Shown here piece after piece: positions 1 to 9,803 of a stretch of 32,519 nucleotides of DNA; positions within the stretch are counted from its first letter, which is position 1, and each line of letters starts with the position of its first letter. Source of the DNA: Nymphaea colorata (taxonomy: Eukaryota; Streptophyta; Magnoliopsida; Nymphaeales; Nymphaeaceae); contig NW_022204671.1 of the NCBI RefSeq assembly GCF_008831285.2, forward strand, positions 1-32,519, in the 5' to 3' direction. The position numbers were made by a program, and so were the translations under genes. The notes beneath the pieces are model-generated. The model was not told the DNA's origin. It saw only the letters and a program-made list of their open reading frames with translations, and made no database searches.

Positions 1-66
1 ATGAGGACATGATGGATTTATGAATGATGATAAAGCTAGTTGCTAGTTGATAAAAATATAAAGATA

Positions 67-2100
67 ATGCGCAAGGACGAAATTGAGCTTCTGGACAATA
101 TAGAAAGACTGACTCTGTCGCAGTACTATCTCCTCTAAGTGCCACGCTCACCGCAGCAGTAATTCCTGCACCTCTTCGCCCACCGCACCCTCGTCAGCAA
201 GGGCATGTTCCACCGCAATCTCGACCGCATCCGCCCCACCTCGCCGGCACCTTCGCGCAGGCCGCCCTCGAAACCACAGTCATCACCGCCCTCGTCGAAA
301 ACCAGGTCGACTGTGCGGAGGAAACCTCGCCCCTCATCGACCTCATCCAGGGATGGGTCAACTTCTATCCCTCGCTGCGCAGCAACAAACGCGAAAAATA
401 CATACTCGGCGACGTCGTCCTCCAGGACGGGCTCGAAAATAACGTATTCGGAGGATATGCGGGCTATCTGGCCTACCTCAACATCATCAGCGTCGACCTT
501 TGGAGGCTGATTCGCAACAAGAAGAGCGAACAGGAGTTTCTCACCCCCAAACCTGTCAAGGAGGAACTCAAAGAGATACTCGTGCAGAAAAACGGTAGAA
601 ATTTGGACCCCAACGACCTGCTCACTTTCGTGAGTGGATGCATACCCAAGACACTGCTTAACATCATCCTCACCAACGATGGATTGCCAACAGAACTCAA
701 GAAACGCAAGAACTTTGAATGCCTATACTCCAATCAATCGATTGAGTATCTTCTGAGGCGACATGAAAAGTTAGCACTGCTACTCAAACACGTGCTGATG
801 ATCCTGATAACAATGGATCTCAATGCAGTCCAACAGAAGTTCTTGATGCTGGTGCCATGCGATACTTCTATGTCTTCCACTTCGACAGAAAGTTCGCCAC
901 TTCTTAGCTGGTGGTCCACGCATTCAACAAACTTTCAGATGAAGTAAAAAAGCTCCTGGCTGATGAGTTTTCCCTCTTCTTCAAGGTCATCCTCAAACTC
1001 GGAAAGCAAAAGTTCACCGATTTCGTCGCCAACAACTCTACCTTTGCTCGCGGAATCATTGAAATGGTTATGAAGAAACCCATGATTGGATACCCTCAGG
1101 AATCAGCCAATCCATACAACACTGCAGGAGTGGCAGAGGTGATCGATATCGACAGAGGAGCCACAGCCGTCCGTACCTTCTAAATCCTTTAAGACTTTTC
1201 TATCTTCTACTTTAGGATAGAAGTAGTAAGCCTTGACATTACAGTGAAATTATACTACTTGGGCTAAGTAACTAGTCCCAAGGAGGTGAAGACTTTACTC
1301 TTTACCCATGATAAGGTCGTCGGTCAGCTGAAAAACTCAGTCAACGCAGTCAAAAAAGGTCTTTACAGGTTTTAATTCGATAACTCATCATCGTGGATCA
1401 ATGGAAAACGCATCAGATACGAAAATGAAATCTTCAGTCCACTGGAGATAAAAACTACAACTATGGATGAGTGGCTTGACGATTTTTATGGCAATATTCC
1501 GTTGAATGAGCTTGCTAATGAGGAGGAAATTGTGGTCGTGGATAACAAGAAGTCAGAACGCGAAAAAGAGAAGGAAAGAGAGGGCCTTGATGGAGTTGCT
1601 GCCTTGGACAAAAGAGGAAGCATCTTCAGGGTAGTCGTCAAGAGAAGAGGCGAACAGTATGTCTATGAAACTGACAACGTCGAAAGAATGGTCCAGAAGA
1701 CCAATGAACTGGCAGCAGCCAAGGAAAAATACCAATGGCAGGTCGATGGCAAGGTATAGCTTGTATGATATAGACTGTTGAAAGGCTGTCAGATGTTGAA
1801 GGCTTCATCCGTGGTCTGCAGCCAGAGAGCAGAGGCTAAGATCGCTAAGACGAACGCGAGGTGGAAAGAGAGTAAAAGAAGAGAGAAAAAATTGATCTCT
1901 AAGAGTACAAGGACTAAGACGATGACGAAAAAGAAGCTGAGTACTAAGTTTCCCAGCGTGAGTAGCTATAGCGATCTCAAATCATCAACGAATCCACCAA
2001 ACCCGTTCCTTCTGAGAAGCCAGCCGCTAGCTAATCTTCCAAGTCAACGAAAGAGACGATCGATTGCAATTTCTAATAGATGGAGCAAGCGTCTTCCTGA
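67..2100 (+). CDS. Large unknown protein with GOLD-like C-terminal region
   Basis: Read with TAA/TAG as Gln, one coding path runs from ATG 67 (MRKDEIELLDNIERL) to TGA 2098-2100, about 678 residues. It needs three frame corrections, each one missing base in a run: C4 at 234-237, TT near 755 and GG near 1754. The N-terminal two thirds look helical and match no family I recognise. From about residue 390 the pattern changes: DITVKLYYLG, then GLYRFQFDNSSSWINGK and an aromatic/hydrophobic strand. This resembles the GOLD beta-sandwich (a 'Y.F.FDN.yS' core) of membrane-trafficking adaptors. The tail (about 1790-2090) is charged and rich in Glu, Lys and reassigned Gln. The first part uses C-ending codons and few TAA/TAG codons, like the ribosomal genes next to it, which suggests strong expression. 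The GOLD assignment is an inference from pattern only. Confidence 0.6.
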
Positions 2101-2171
2101 TGGGTAATGTATATGCTCACCTCAATCCAAAATTAAAATATTGAATATATTATAAATATAATCCACCACAC

Positions 2172-2643
2172 ATGGCCGATATCCAGCACGAGCGTTCCTT
2201 CCAGAAGCAGGACAATGTCTTCCTGAACAGCAAAAATTGCTTGCCAAGAAGACCTCCTCAGGAGTCAGATACTATAAGAACATCGGATTGGGCTTCAAGA
2301 CACCCAAGGAAGCCATTGAGTCAAACTACATCGACCGCAAATGCCCCTTCACTTCCGGAGTCACCATCCGCGGCAAGATCCTGAAGGGCATTGTCATTTC
2401 CACCAAGATGCAGCGCACCATTGTGGTCCGCAGGATTATCTGCACTACGTTCCCAAGTACAACAGGTACGAGAAACGCCACCGCAACATCCCCGCCCACG
2501 TCTCACCCGCCTTCTCAGTCAAGGAGGTGATATCGTCCTCATCGGAGAATGCAGACCCTCACCAAGACCGTCCACTTCAATGTCCTCAAGGTCACCCCCA
2601 ATGAGGTCGTCGGAAACGTCAGAAAACAGTTCATGCTCTTTGA
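2172..2643 (+). CDS. RPS11: 40S ribosomal protein uS17 (RPS11)
   Basis: Starts [13 protein letters not shown], almost the canonical eukaryotic RPS11 N-terminus. It continues with [49 protein letters not shown] and the GECRPLTKTV region, ending KQFMLF. The protein, about 157 residues, binds 18S rRNA in the small subunit. The frame breaks five times: A5 at 2231-2235, GG at about 2433, GG at about 2526, CCC at about 2554, and the T run just before TGA 2641-2643. One base added to each run restores the textbook protein with no residue lost. Residues remain conserved on both sides of every break, so this looks like a live gene with shortened runs in the assembly, not a pseudogene. RPL9 follows 110 bases downstream on the same strand. 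Confidence 0.93.
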
Positions 2644-2752
2644 TTGTCATAATTATCTACCATATCATCAGGAACTGCTTTTGGTTATGCTATCTTTTGC
2701 CCTCCCATGACAAATTGAATTATATTATTTATTATTTATTATTCTAATTACC

Positions 2753-3327
2753 ATGAAGTAATCTTGCAGAGCAAGCTAGAATCCCCGAGGGCGTCAACGT
2801 CGACATCAAGGCCAGGAGGTGGTGTAAGGGCAAGTGGCACCCTCACCCGCAGGTTCAAGCATGTCCCCATCGAGATCCGCAAGGAGACGACAAGACAAGA
2901 AGCCTCGCCTCAAGTTCAGGATGTGGCTCCAGAAGAAGAAGAGAAACGCCGTCCTCGGAACCGTCCGCAGCACCATCCGCAACATGATCACAGGGAGTCA
3001 CCGTGGATATAAATTCAAGATGGTCCTTGCATACTCCCATTTCCCCATCGTGTCAACGTCATCGATAACGGCAGAGTAAATCCCTTATACAGGCGTTGAA
3101 ATCAAGAACTTCTTGGGTTTCAAGATGAACAAGCGATTGATGCTCCGAGGGTGTATTGATTACCAAGAGGAGGAGGAGAAGAACAATCTGACATCCAGGG
3201 CATCAACCTTGAGATGTCTCCAGGTTGTGCCAGAATCCAGCAATCAACTGTGATTCAGGATAAGGATTTGAGGTCTTTCCTCGATGGAATTTACGTTCAA
3301 GATGCAAGACTGGAGTTTGCCGATTGA
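2753..3327 (+). CDS. RPL9: 60S ribosomal protein uL6 (RPL9)
   Basis: ATG 2753 opens MKQ-ILQSKLE-IPEGVNVDIKAR (dashes mark frame changes), matching the RPL9 start 'MKtIl...ip..V.i.lk.R'. The path continues GTLTRRFKHVPIEIRK, RMWLQKKKRNAVLGTVRSTI, RNMITGVT, YKFKMVLAYSHFPI, GVEIKNFLG and IQGINLEMSPGCARIQQST, and ends DLRSFLDGIYVQDARLEFAD before TGA 3325-3327. These are the usual uL6 blocks in order, at near family length. Several one-base losses in short runs break the frame, for instance AA near 2760 and near 2781, and GG near 2818. The protein sits near the stalk base of the large subunit. Codons are strongly C-ending, with few reassigned Gln codons. Confidence 0.9.
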
Positions 3328-3659
3328 TTCATCAGATTATTTACAAAAAGGACTGTGATTAGGGATCATCGTTATTATTATGGTGATACTTTTATTAAAA
3401 TTATCAATAAAAAAGCCATGTCACTTTCCCGAAAAATAAAAAAAATAATGATGAGAAATACCGTCAACGGAAAATAATGAATTTAAACCATATTTTAGCA
3501 TGACTTTTGAGTTGGAAATTAGTTCTTACTCAATTTGTTTTGTTTTCATTCTAAATATCCTTCAATTTTATTGCAAATGATGATGATATTTCGTGAAGCT
3601 TAATGATAGGGAGGAATTGGCACAAGTTTATTGACTAGAAAAATAATCACTCCTCCCTT
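3328..3659. other. Intergenic, AT-rich, no gene seen
   Basis: About 330 AT-rich bases between the stop of RPL9 (+) and the stop of the minus-strand ORF at 3660. Both genes end here, so it should hold two 3' untranslated regions and their poly(A) signals. I see no RNA gene, no strong hairpin and no coding path on either strand. Confidence 0.5.
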
Positions 3660-4121
3660 TCATTTAACGAAAATCCCCTTGTTGAGCAGCTTGGGAAGCC
3701 TGATATGTTTTTCTGGCGAGTTCGCCTCCCCTTCTAACTTTGCTCCCAAACTGTACTTACGGTAGACCCTGTTGCTCTGTTTACCGAATGACTGTGATTC
3801 CCTCATTCGGACCATCTGGTGATCCATTTTTACCAGAGGCGGCCTAGCAGTCTCAACTTTTCTCTCACCCTACAAGTTTTCTTCGTTTGAAACACCAGCC
3901 ACATGACGTCTTTCGAAACAGGGTGTCTGAATCTCTCTGCTCAGGTTGTAATCTGAGAAATCTTGGCAGATGAGAGAAGCACCCTCATATCTAAAACTGG
4001 GAACTTGACTAAAAAAGTTTGGAGGAAGCCTAGAACTCTTGATCCTGAGGTGTCTTTTGAAGATGAGACCTTAGCTCAGAAAGGCGATTGGGCTGGATGG
4101 GCGATTTAGGGGCATTGCCAT
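3660..4121 (-). CDS. Unknown basic protein, intact frame
   Basis: A clean minus-strand frame of 153 residues runs from ATG 4119-4121 (MAMPLNRPSSPIAFLSQ) to TGA (TCA on plus, 3660-3662), with two reassigned Gln codons. Base composition jumps here to a more balanced GC, against very AT-rich flanks on both sides, which supports coding. The protein is basic and Ser/Arg-rich (KVETARPPLVKMDHQMVRMR, then SNRVYRKYSLGAKLEGEAN), with no membrane segment and no motif I recognise. A second ATG three codons in (4115) could also start it. It may be a ciliate-specific basic protein; function unknown. Confidence 0.6.
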
Positions 4122-4588
4122 GCGTAAATATAATTATATTACTTTAAAATATATTTAAAGGCATTATTAAGGCTTATCAACTCCTCATGTGCTTTAAATA
4201 GAATCTGAAATATGATTTAATGAGGAATTTGCCAGCTGGTGTAAGTTTAAAAAAACAAAATAAATCATTTTGTTCAAATAATTTGGAAGGATGATTATTT
4301 CTTTACCCATTTAGACCCATCGTTATATTGATTTCTAAGACTACCCACATTGTAATATTTCTTACGTAAGATTAAATTGAATTGTCTGAGATTCTTAACA
4401 TAAGTGAACATTAAAAAAACTGCCAGCTTGATTTTTTATCTTTTTATTTTTGCTTAATACGCTAACTGTGAATAGAAGATATAAAAAATGGATCAGATAT
4501 CATTAGGCAACAGTTTCCTCTAAAAGCATGGCTGGCTTACTTCCTTCATGCTATTTTTTCATATTTTTTTGGGTTTAATTATTATGCC
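4122..4588. other. AT-rich stretch without a recognised gene
   Basis: Very AT-rich, with many A and T runs. It lies upstream of the ORF at 3660-4121, so its right-hand part may contain that gene's promoter. No coding path stands out on either strand, and no tRNA-like or repeat structure was seen. Confidence 0.4.
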
Positions 4589-4840
4589 TCAATTTAGCTT
4601 GTACAGATAGAACGAACTATGCAACAGTCTTTCTCTAGAATGTGAATTTTTCGCAGTCATATTTCCCAGTTTTGACTTTAGAGGGTGTGAGTTGGAACTA
4701 TCATTCATTCTTTCCCTTTATGGAGTCACTAGTTTATTTTAAAAATACAGTTTTTAGTTATCTTTGATTGGGTTTAGTGAGCGTTTATAGTGAAGGCTTC
4801 TGTTGACTTACTTTCCATCTACACTCCTCATACGTTCCAT
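4589..4840 (-). CDS. Possible small basic protein or detached C-terminus of the MORN gene
   Basis: A minus-strand frame of 83 residues runs from ATG 4838-4840 (MERMRSVDGKQVNRSLHYKR) to TGA (TCA 4589-4591). It is Ser-, Lys- and Arg-rich (DSSNSHPLKSKLGNMTAKNS) and contains four reassigned Gln codons. With only one stop codon in an AT-rich genome, an 84-codon frame can arise by chance, so support is weak. The frame is also open upstream for about 40 codons, towards the stop of the MORN gene, so it could be part of a longer product. No known motif. Confidence 0.3.
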
Positions 4841-4971
4841 TGGTTATCTGATCCGATAGCTTTCCTTTTTTAATGATTTGCTAATAACTGATTTATTATT
4901 TTTATTCTTTAAGCTAAGAGGTTAAAATTAGTCTCTCTTTCTTTTTTTGCTAGAGCCTTCTTGCCCTTATG

Positions 4972-6094
4972 TCATATGCCGATTTTTGTTTGCTTGGTTT
5001 TTAATGTCTGCGATTTGTTTATGATTTTTTCTTACCAAACATCAACGATTTTATTATTTTCGAAGATTCCTTTCTTATAGCCTTATGTTGGGATGTAGAT
5101 TTACCCCTAACCATTTTGAATGCCATTAACCCACTGGCCTTTGTAGTAAGTCCCATTTACCCAATACATTTCTCCAAACCCGTTTCTGAGATCTGCTTCA
5201 TAGTTTCCTTTGTAGACATTTCCACTTGCCCAAGTAAAAACTCCATATCCCCACTTTTTATCGTTTCGATAATTTCCATCGTATCTGTCACTGTTTCCAA
5301 CTCCCTTCTTCCATGAACCTTTACCATCTCTAAGGCCGTTTATGAAATTTCCCTTGAAGTAACTGCCATTCAGCCAGTAATACTATCCATATCCCGAAGG
5401 CTTCCCATTGATATAACCGCCTTTGTACATATCTCCATTCGAAAATCTTTATATTCCCTCTCCATGCTTCAGACACTCCTTGAATTATCCTTCATAAGTA
5501 TCTCCGTTGAGCCAAGTATGAACACCATATCCTTCAGGCTTGCCAAATCTCCATTCTCCTTTATAGGAGTCTCCTCGATGGCCTCTCCACATGCCAGATC
5601 CATGCTTGAATCCATTCATCCATTAGCCATCATAGTATTATCCATTTGGCCAAGTATAGCATCCAACTCCATGAGGCTTACCATTCATATATTGCCCCTT
5701 GTAAAAGCATTGATTCGGGAATTTTTCAGCTCCGAAGCCTTTCTTTTGGTCATTCTGCCATTCTCCTTCGTAAACTCTCTGATTATTGTATACCATAACT
5801 CCGAGACCACTTCTCTTCCCATTGTGAAACTACCCATAGTAAACCGACTCTTTGTATTGCTTGACCTTGAGACTTGGTGATTATTTCAGTTTATTTAATG
5901 GAAATGTTTCATCCAACTTGGTATAGGTGTGAAAGAAGACAAGCGCATTTTCTTTTAATTATTGTGGAGAATGACGAAGATCAAAGTTGGCAACTGATTA
6001 ATCCTTTACGATGCTTCTCGAAACTAGGATTCTGGGTTATGTTTTTATGCTCGGTGTCATTATTCATCATGCTTAGGGTTTGGTTGTCACTCAT
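4972..6094 (-). CDS. MORN-repeat protein
   Basis: The minus strand encodes about ten MORN repeats in a row ('Y.G.w.nG..hG.G...w.nG'). Examples are YEGEWQNDQKKGFGAEKFPN, YYDGQWMNGFKHGSG, YEGQFKECLKHGEG, YFKGNFINGLRDGKG and YKGNYEADLRNGFGEMYW. Gln in the repeats is often TAA or TAG, at positions where the family expects a polar residue. The stop is TGA (TCA 4972-4974) after a short bas­ic tail. The repeat frame is unbroken from ATG 6060 (362 codons). A better N-terminus, MSDNQTLSMMNNDTEHKNI from ATG 6092-6094, joins it through one frame change near 6000; I prefer that start. MORN proteins bind acidic phospholipids or serve as scaffolds at membranes, basal bodies and axonemes. The divergent gene at 6210 shares a 115-base intergenic promoter region with it. 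Confidence 0.88.
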
Positions 6095-6209
6095 AATATT
6101 ATAAATTATTATAACTGCAGCAACTCACAGCAGAAACAGACCTATTACTTTGCAAAAGAATCAACTTTTTTCCATTTTTTATATCAGAATAGATTTATTA
6201 TACAGTATA

Positions 6210-7729
6210 ATGAGCTGCTTAAAAATACCTAATTTAAACCTGTTTAGAGGGAAGAGGAAAATCGAGTGAATCAACTAACCCACCTCGAATAAAAAGGCAT
6301 GAAATTAATCAAATCAGGAAACAACAAGAGCTTCTTGATCAAATACAAGCATAACTATATCTCGATAACTATCGAGCAAACCTAAAACACTTTGTCTCAC
6401 CCACAAAGTTCAAAACAAGCTGAAAAGTACCTAAAGAAAACAAAATCAGCGACTAGGTTTATTTGAAAGCAATGCAACTCCCGAGGTAGCGAAAGTTTTG
6501 TCCTAACTGTTTCGATCAGTATGTAAAAGTAAATAAGAAATGCTATTGTGAACTTGAACAGAGAGTCCTCCTTTGTACCGCTCTAAAAGTCCAGATCATT
6601 ACTACAAATATGATAAGCCGACGAAATAGATCAATGAGGTTTATAGATAAATAAAGAAAATCGAAATTATTTCACAATAAAAACAAAACATATAAAAAAG
6701 GTAAGAATAGATTGCATCAAATGACTTCATTCTAACATAATCATAAGTTCCTAAAATGAGTCACTCTCTCAGCCTAAAATGATAACTCGTCATCAAATAA
6801 TAGAGTAAAAGCATCGTCAGACAATAAACAACCGAGTGATTCCAGATTCATCAATGTTCCTAAAGTAAATGAGAAAAAGAGAAGACTATCTTTAAAATAT
6901 CAACATGTAGATTGGTGAATCTCGAGCTGTAGAGGTAGATTTCCAAGGGCTTGCATAGGCACGAAGTATTATATGGCTTATTTAGGATAATATATCAATA
7001 AATCTCATTAAATTCTCGACCGTCTAAATGAAATAATCAGAAATCATGAAAGGTGATTGTCCGTTGCATAATCTTCGCATTTTTTCGACTTTATATATAC
7101 TGTTTAATAATTTTATTGATCAATCGTTGTATCATATGCAAAATCGGCCATCAAAAGGATTGATGCTTGGGGAAAATGTACTTATTGATAAGGCATTATT
7201 CATCAGTTCATATTATGGCATCAAATCAGGGAGATAATATCGGAAGAATAAATCCCATTTGATGTAGGTGACACATAGATCGCCACAAGCCAGAAGACTT
7301 AAGATAGATTCTGGCGAAAACCTTTGAAATATAAAATAAATGACAGTAATATCAATTTTGACCAAGCGTCTCCAAAGATATCATTTAAATCAAAGAAATT
7401 GGCAAAATATAATTCACTGAAGTATGAGACGGGTGCTCGTAATGATGAGAAAATACTTGTTCGGATGCCATCTCTTGGAAATAAAAGAGAATCTTTCTTT
7501 TAGAACGAATCCAAGACGACTGAAACTATAACTTACTCTGCTCTACTAGGATTCAAAAATGTGGAGATTCTCAAAAAACAGCTCTAAGATAAATTTCATA
7601 AAACTCATCTTTCATTTCGGTAAAAAAAATAAGAAGAAACCATCAATCAAAAAACTGAAAAACGCAAATAAAGATCATTTTTCAAGAAAAAATGAAAAAA
7701 GTTTAAAAAATTCAGTCCCTCAATCATGA
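6210..7729 (+). CDS. Unknown basic, Gln-rich protein (several frame breaks)
   Basis: A coding path starts at ATG 6210 (MSCLKIPNLNLFRG) and can be followed through several frames to TGA at about 7727-7729. Protein-like pieces in order are: HEINQIRKQQELLDQIQAQL, a likely coiled coil; LGLFESNATPEVAKVLSQLF; YYKYDKPTKQINEVYRQIKK; NRVKASSDNKQPSDSRFINV; YMAYLGQYINKSHQILDRLN; and NFDQASPKISFKSKKLAKYN through FQNESKTTETITYSALLGF. The product is about 500 residues, basic, and rich in Lys, Ser and reassigned Gln. There is no membrane segment, enzyme motif or family I recognise. Frame changes are frequent, at least five in 1.5 kb, mostly beside A or T runs, so exact joins are uncertain. It is transcribed away from the MORN gene. 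Confidence 0.55.
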
Positions 7730-7747
7730 GAGTGAAAAATTTTAACC

Positions 7748-7849
7748 ATGGATTGGAATAAACTCACTAAAGAACTATCATAAATGGAGGAAAATGGAGA
7801 TAATTACGTCTATTTTCAAGTAAGGTCATAGCTTGACCTTTTTGGATGA
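7748..7849 (+). CDS. Possible tiny ORF
   Basis: ATG 7748 opens MDWNKLTKELSQMEENGDNY and ends at TGA 7847-7849, 33 residues. The sequence looks protein-like and acidic, but the frame is too short to be significant where TGA is the only stop. It lies between the convergent ends of the genes on either side. It could also be a 3' untranslated stretch or the first exon of something I cannot follow. Confidence 0.2.
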
Positions 7850-7899
7850 TTTGACATAATCTAATTACCTTTATTTATCCACCCAAAACCTACCATTAA

Positions 7900-8745
7900 T
7901 CACCCAACCCATAGATTGACTTTTTATCGATCCATAAAGTATGTATTAATGTAAAAACTACTACAATATATCATTGTTTTGAGGTCAGAGTCGATGACTC
8001 TCGATAGCTTATCAATTTTTACAGATACTCCTTTCCCTCGAAATATTTTCTCAAGGAATGATCATTCTTACTTCTTATGCTCTCTAGCCTATCCGTCTAA
8101 ATCTCATATGAAGTATTCTAATACTTGATGTTAACGTTGCTCAAAGAATCGATAGAGAGTTTCCTCCACTAATGGTAGTTTTAGTTGTGTTTTATCTCGC
8201 ATCTTTTGGGTTTGTGCTATACTTTCTATACTAAGGCTAATATGCCTATGTTTTTATCTTTTTTCTTGATTTTTCGATCTCTCTACTCTTGCCTAGACTT
8301 CTTCCCTCATTGAGATAGGACCTCAAAGACAAGATCTTCTACTCATGAGCAGCAGGCGAGGTCTTTGCCTGCGAGGTCATGATAATTTCATTTAATTTCG
8401 AAAAAACAGTTTCTTGCGTCGCTATTCTCAATGAATTCTGGTGATTAATATCGGATTCTTCAGAATGTGGATTTGAGTGTCTTGGTGTTTTGTACCTATC
8501 TGCCACTATCTTTTTCTTCGACATTTATCTTCGATTGTTCTCCTTAACTTTCTTGATCTCTACTAAATTTTTCTAAATTTCTCTTTTGAAGTGGTTGGTA
8601 TGTCTGCCTGGTCGATATTTTTGGGGCTTGTTTCATTTTAAATGTTGTTGAATTGTAAATGGTCTCTTTTTTTGCTGTAGAGAGCCTTCAATCTTTCCTT
8701 CAAAGGTTTTCGATCATTGATTACGTTTCTATTGTGTTTGATCAT
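7900..8745 (-). CDS. Unknown basic protein (minus strand)
   Basis: The path reads from about ATG 8743-8745 (MIKHNRNVINDRKPLKERLK) through SKKKIVADRYKTPRHSNPHS and LNEGRSLGKSREIEKSRKK. It continues RFFEQRQHQVLEYFI, then KIFRGKGVSVKIDKLSRVID to TGA (TCA 7900-7902), with three or four frame changes. The middle part, 8141-8524, is an unbroken 127-residue frame starting MSKKKIVADRY. The open frame continues upstream of 8745 (PKNKLKNQSLPKILAF) without an obvious ATG, so the true start may lie near 8850. The product is about 300 residues, strongly basic and rich in Ser and reassigned Gln, with no recognised domain. It converges on the gene ending at 7729. Confidence 0.5.
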
Positions 8746-9161
8746 CAATTTTGATTAAATTTGCTAAACGTTAAAAGCGAGTATTTTGGGAAGGCTTTGA
8801 TTTTTGAGTTTATTTTTAGGGGTTATGTGATTGGATTCAATGGTTTTTAATTGTGGTAAGTATATTTTTTTATTAAGGCTATTTGATTATTTTAATTTCA
8901 TTTATTATTATGAGAAACCCCTCCTAAAACATATGGCTTCGTCAGCTTAATGACCACTAAATGTAAAAAATGATATAAGAAATGTAACGAATCATTCTAA
9001 TGAATAAAAATGACTATACCCGCCCCCATTTCAAATTTTCTATAATTTAACTCAATTTCGAATCTTAGACTGTATTACTCGCCAACTCCTCTCAGTAAAA
9101 AAAGCCCTATTACCTATTTATATCGTAACTTTCAATATGTTTGATATAATAGTTTTATAAA
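8746..9161. other. Divergent intergenic region
   Basis: About 400 AT-rich bases between the 5' ends of the minus-strand gene (7900-8745) and the plus-strand helix-turn-helix gene (9162). Its left part (to about 8850) may still encode the N-terminus of the minus-strand protein. The rest is likely a two-way promoter. No RNA gene or repeat seen. Confidence 0.4.
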
Positions 9162-9755
9162 ATGTCGACATAATCGTCAAATATAAAAAGGAAGTATGAT
9201 AGGATCCCCTACGACGTAGACATGGCCATAATTTAGAACCGCATAAGGCTAATCGAAATGGTGCAAAAGTAGGGATATACTATAAAAAATGCTGCAAAAA
9301 TTTTGGATATTAAGTAATCAACAGCAAAGTTGATTGTTTCACGCTTTAGAACATCAGGCACTATCTACGAGACTAAGAGAGACCTGGTGATCCGCAGTGC
9401 GGTCGAGAAGTAGCTAAAGACAAGAAAAACAAAGGTTTTAGAGGTGAATAACGTCACACCGATAAAAATAGAATACGAGTAAATTAAAGATCAGACCTAA
9501 CAAGCAACCATTCCATCCTTTACCAATCTCTTAGCTGATGCTTGCAAGTTCTAACCCACGCAATTGCCGTTTTACTATCATTTTATGCCGCACATTTACT
9601 ATCCTCTTTGATTTGCCCACCGTGATCTTTATGTTTGGAATCACTAAATGACTGATAAAACAATATTTATTAGCTATGCGGGCCTGATGCCTAAGGAATG
9701 GGCATTATTTTTGATTTAAGATTTGAAGAAAGTGCCGAAGATATATATTTTTTGA
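9162..9755 (+). CDS. Helix-turn-helix protein with an in-frame TGA
   Basis: ATG 9162 opens MSTQSSNIKRKYDRIPYDVD, followed by a homeodomain-like helix-turn-helix: RIRLIEMVQKQGYTIKNAAK, then LDIKQSTAKLIVSRFRTSG (residues about 25-70). The 'iel...g.s...AA..l.i..sTAk.iv..yr..G.i' pattern matches the N-terminal DNA-binding part of Tc1/mariner-type transposases and related domesticated proteins. The frame is unbroken for 149 codons to TGA 9609-9611. Beyond it the same frame stays protein-like for another 47 codons (HRDLYVWNHQMTDKTIFISY, then GLMPKEWALFLIQDLKK) to TGA 9753-9755. The first TGA may therefore be a base error for TAA (Gln), a nonsense mutation or readthrough. No catalytic DDE domain follows, so this looks like a stand-alone DNA-binding protein, possibly a regulator. 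Confidence 0.65.
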
Positions 9756-9803
9756 AATTATTGTGAGAGTTTGTTAATCTGATTATTTGATATTATAGAA
9801 TTA

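Noticed and set aside
205-510. Plus-strand ORF with Pro/Ser/Arg-rich translation
   Set aside because: Out of frame beyond 237. The frame starting near 237 gives a normal protein (FAQAALETTVITALVENQ) after one C is restored.
2172-3327. RPS11 and RPL9 as pseudogenes
   Set aside because: All conserved residues are intact around each break and the breaks are confined to runs, which is not the pattern of decay.
6862-6960. TGA readthrough at about 6917 in the unknown 6.2-7.7 kb gene
   Set aside because: A neighbouring frame gives better protein (GESRAVEVDFQGLAQAR) across the same bases, so two frame changes explain it better than a sense TGA.
7748-7849. 14-3-3 N-terminus
   Set aside because: MDWNKLTKELSQMEENGDNY has a superficial resemblance only; none of the following 14-3-3 helices appears.
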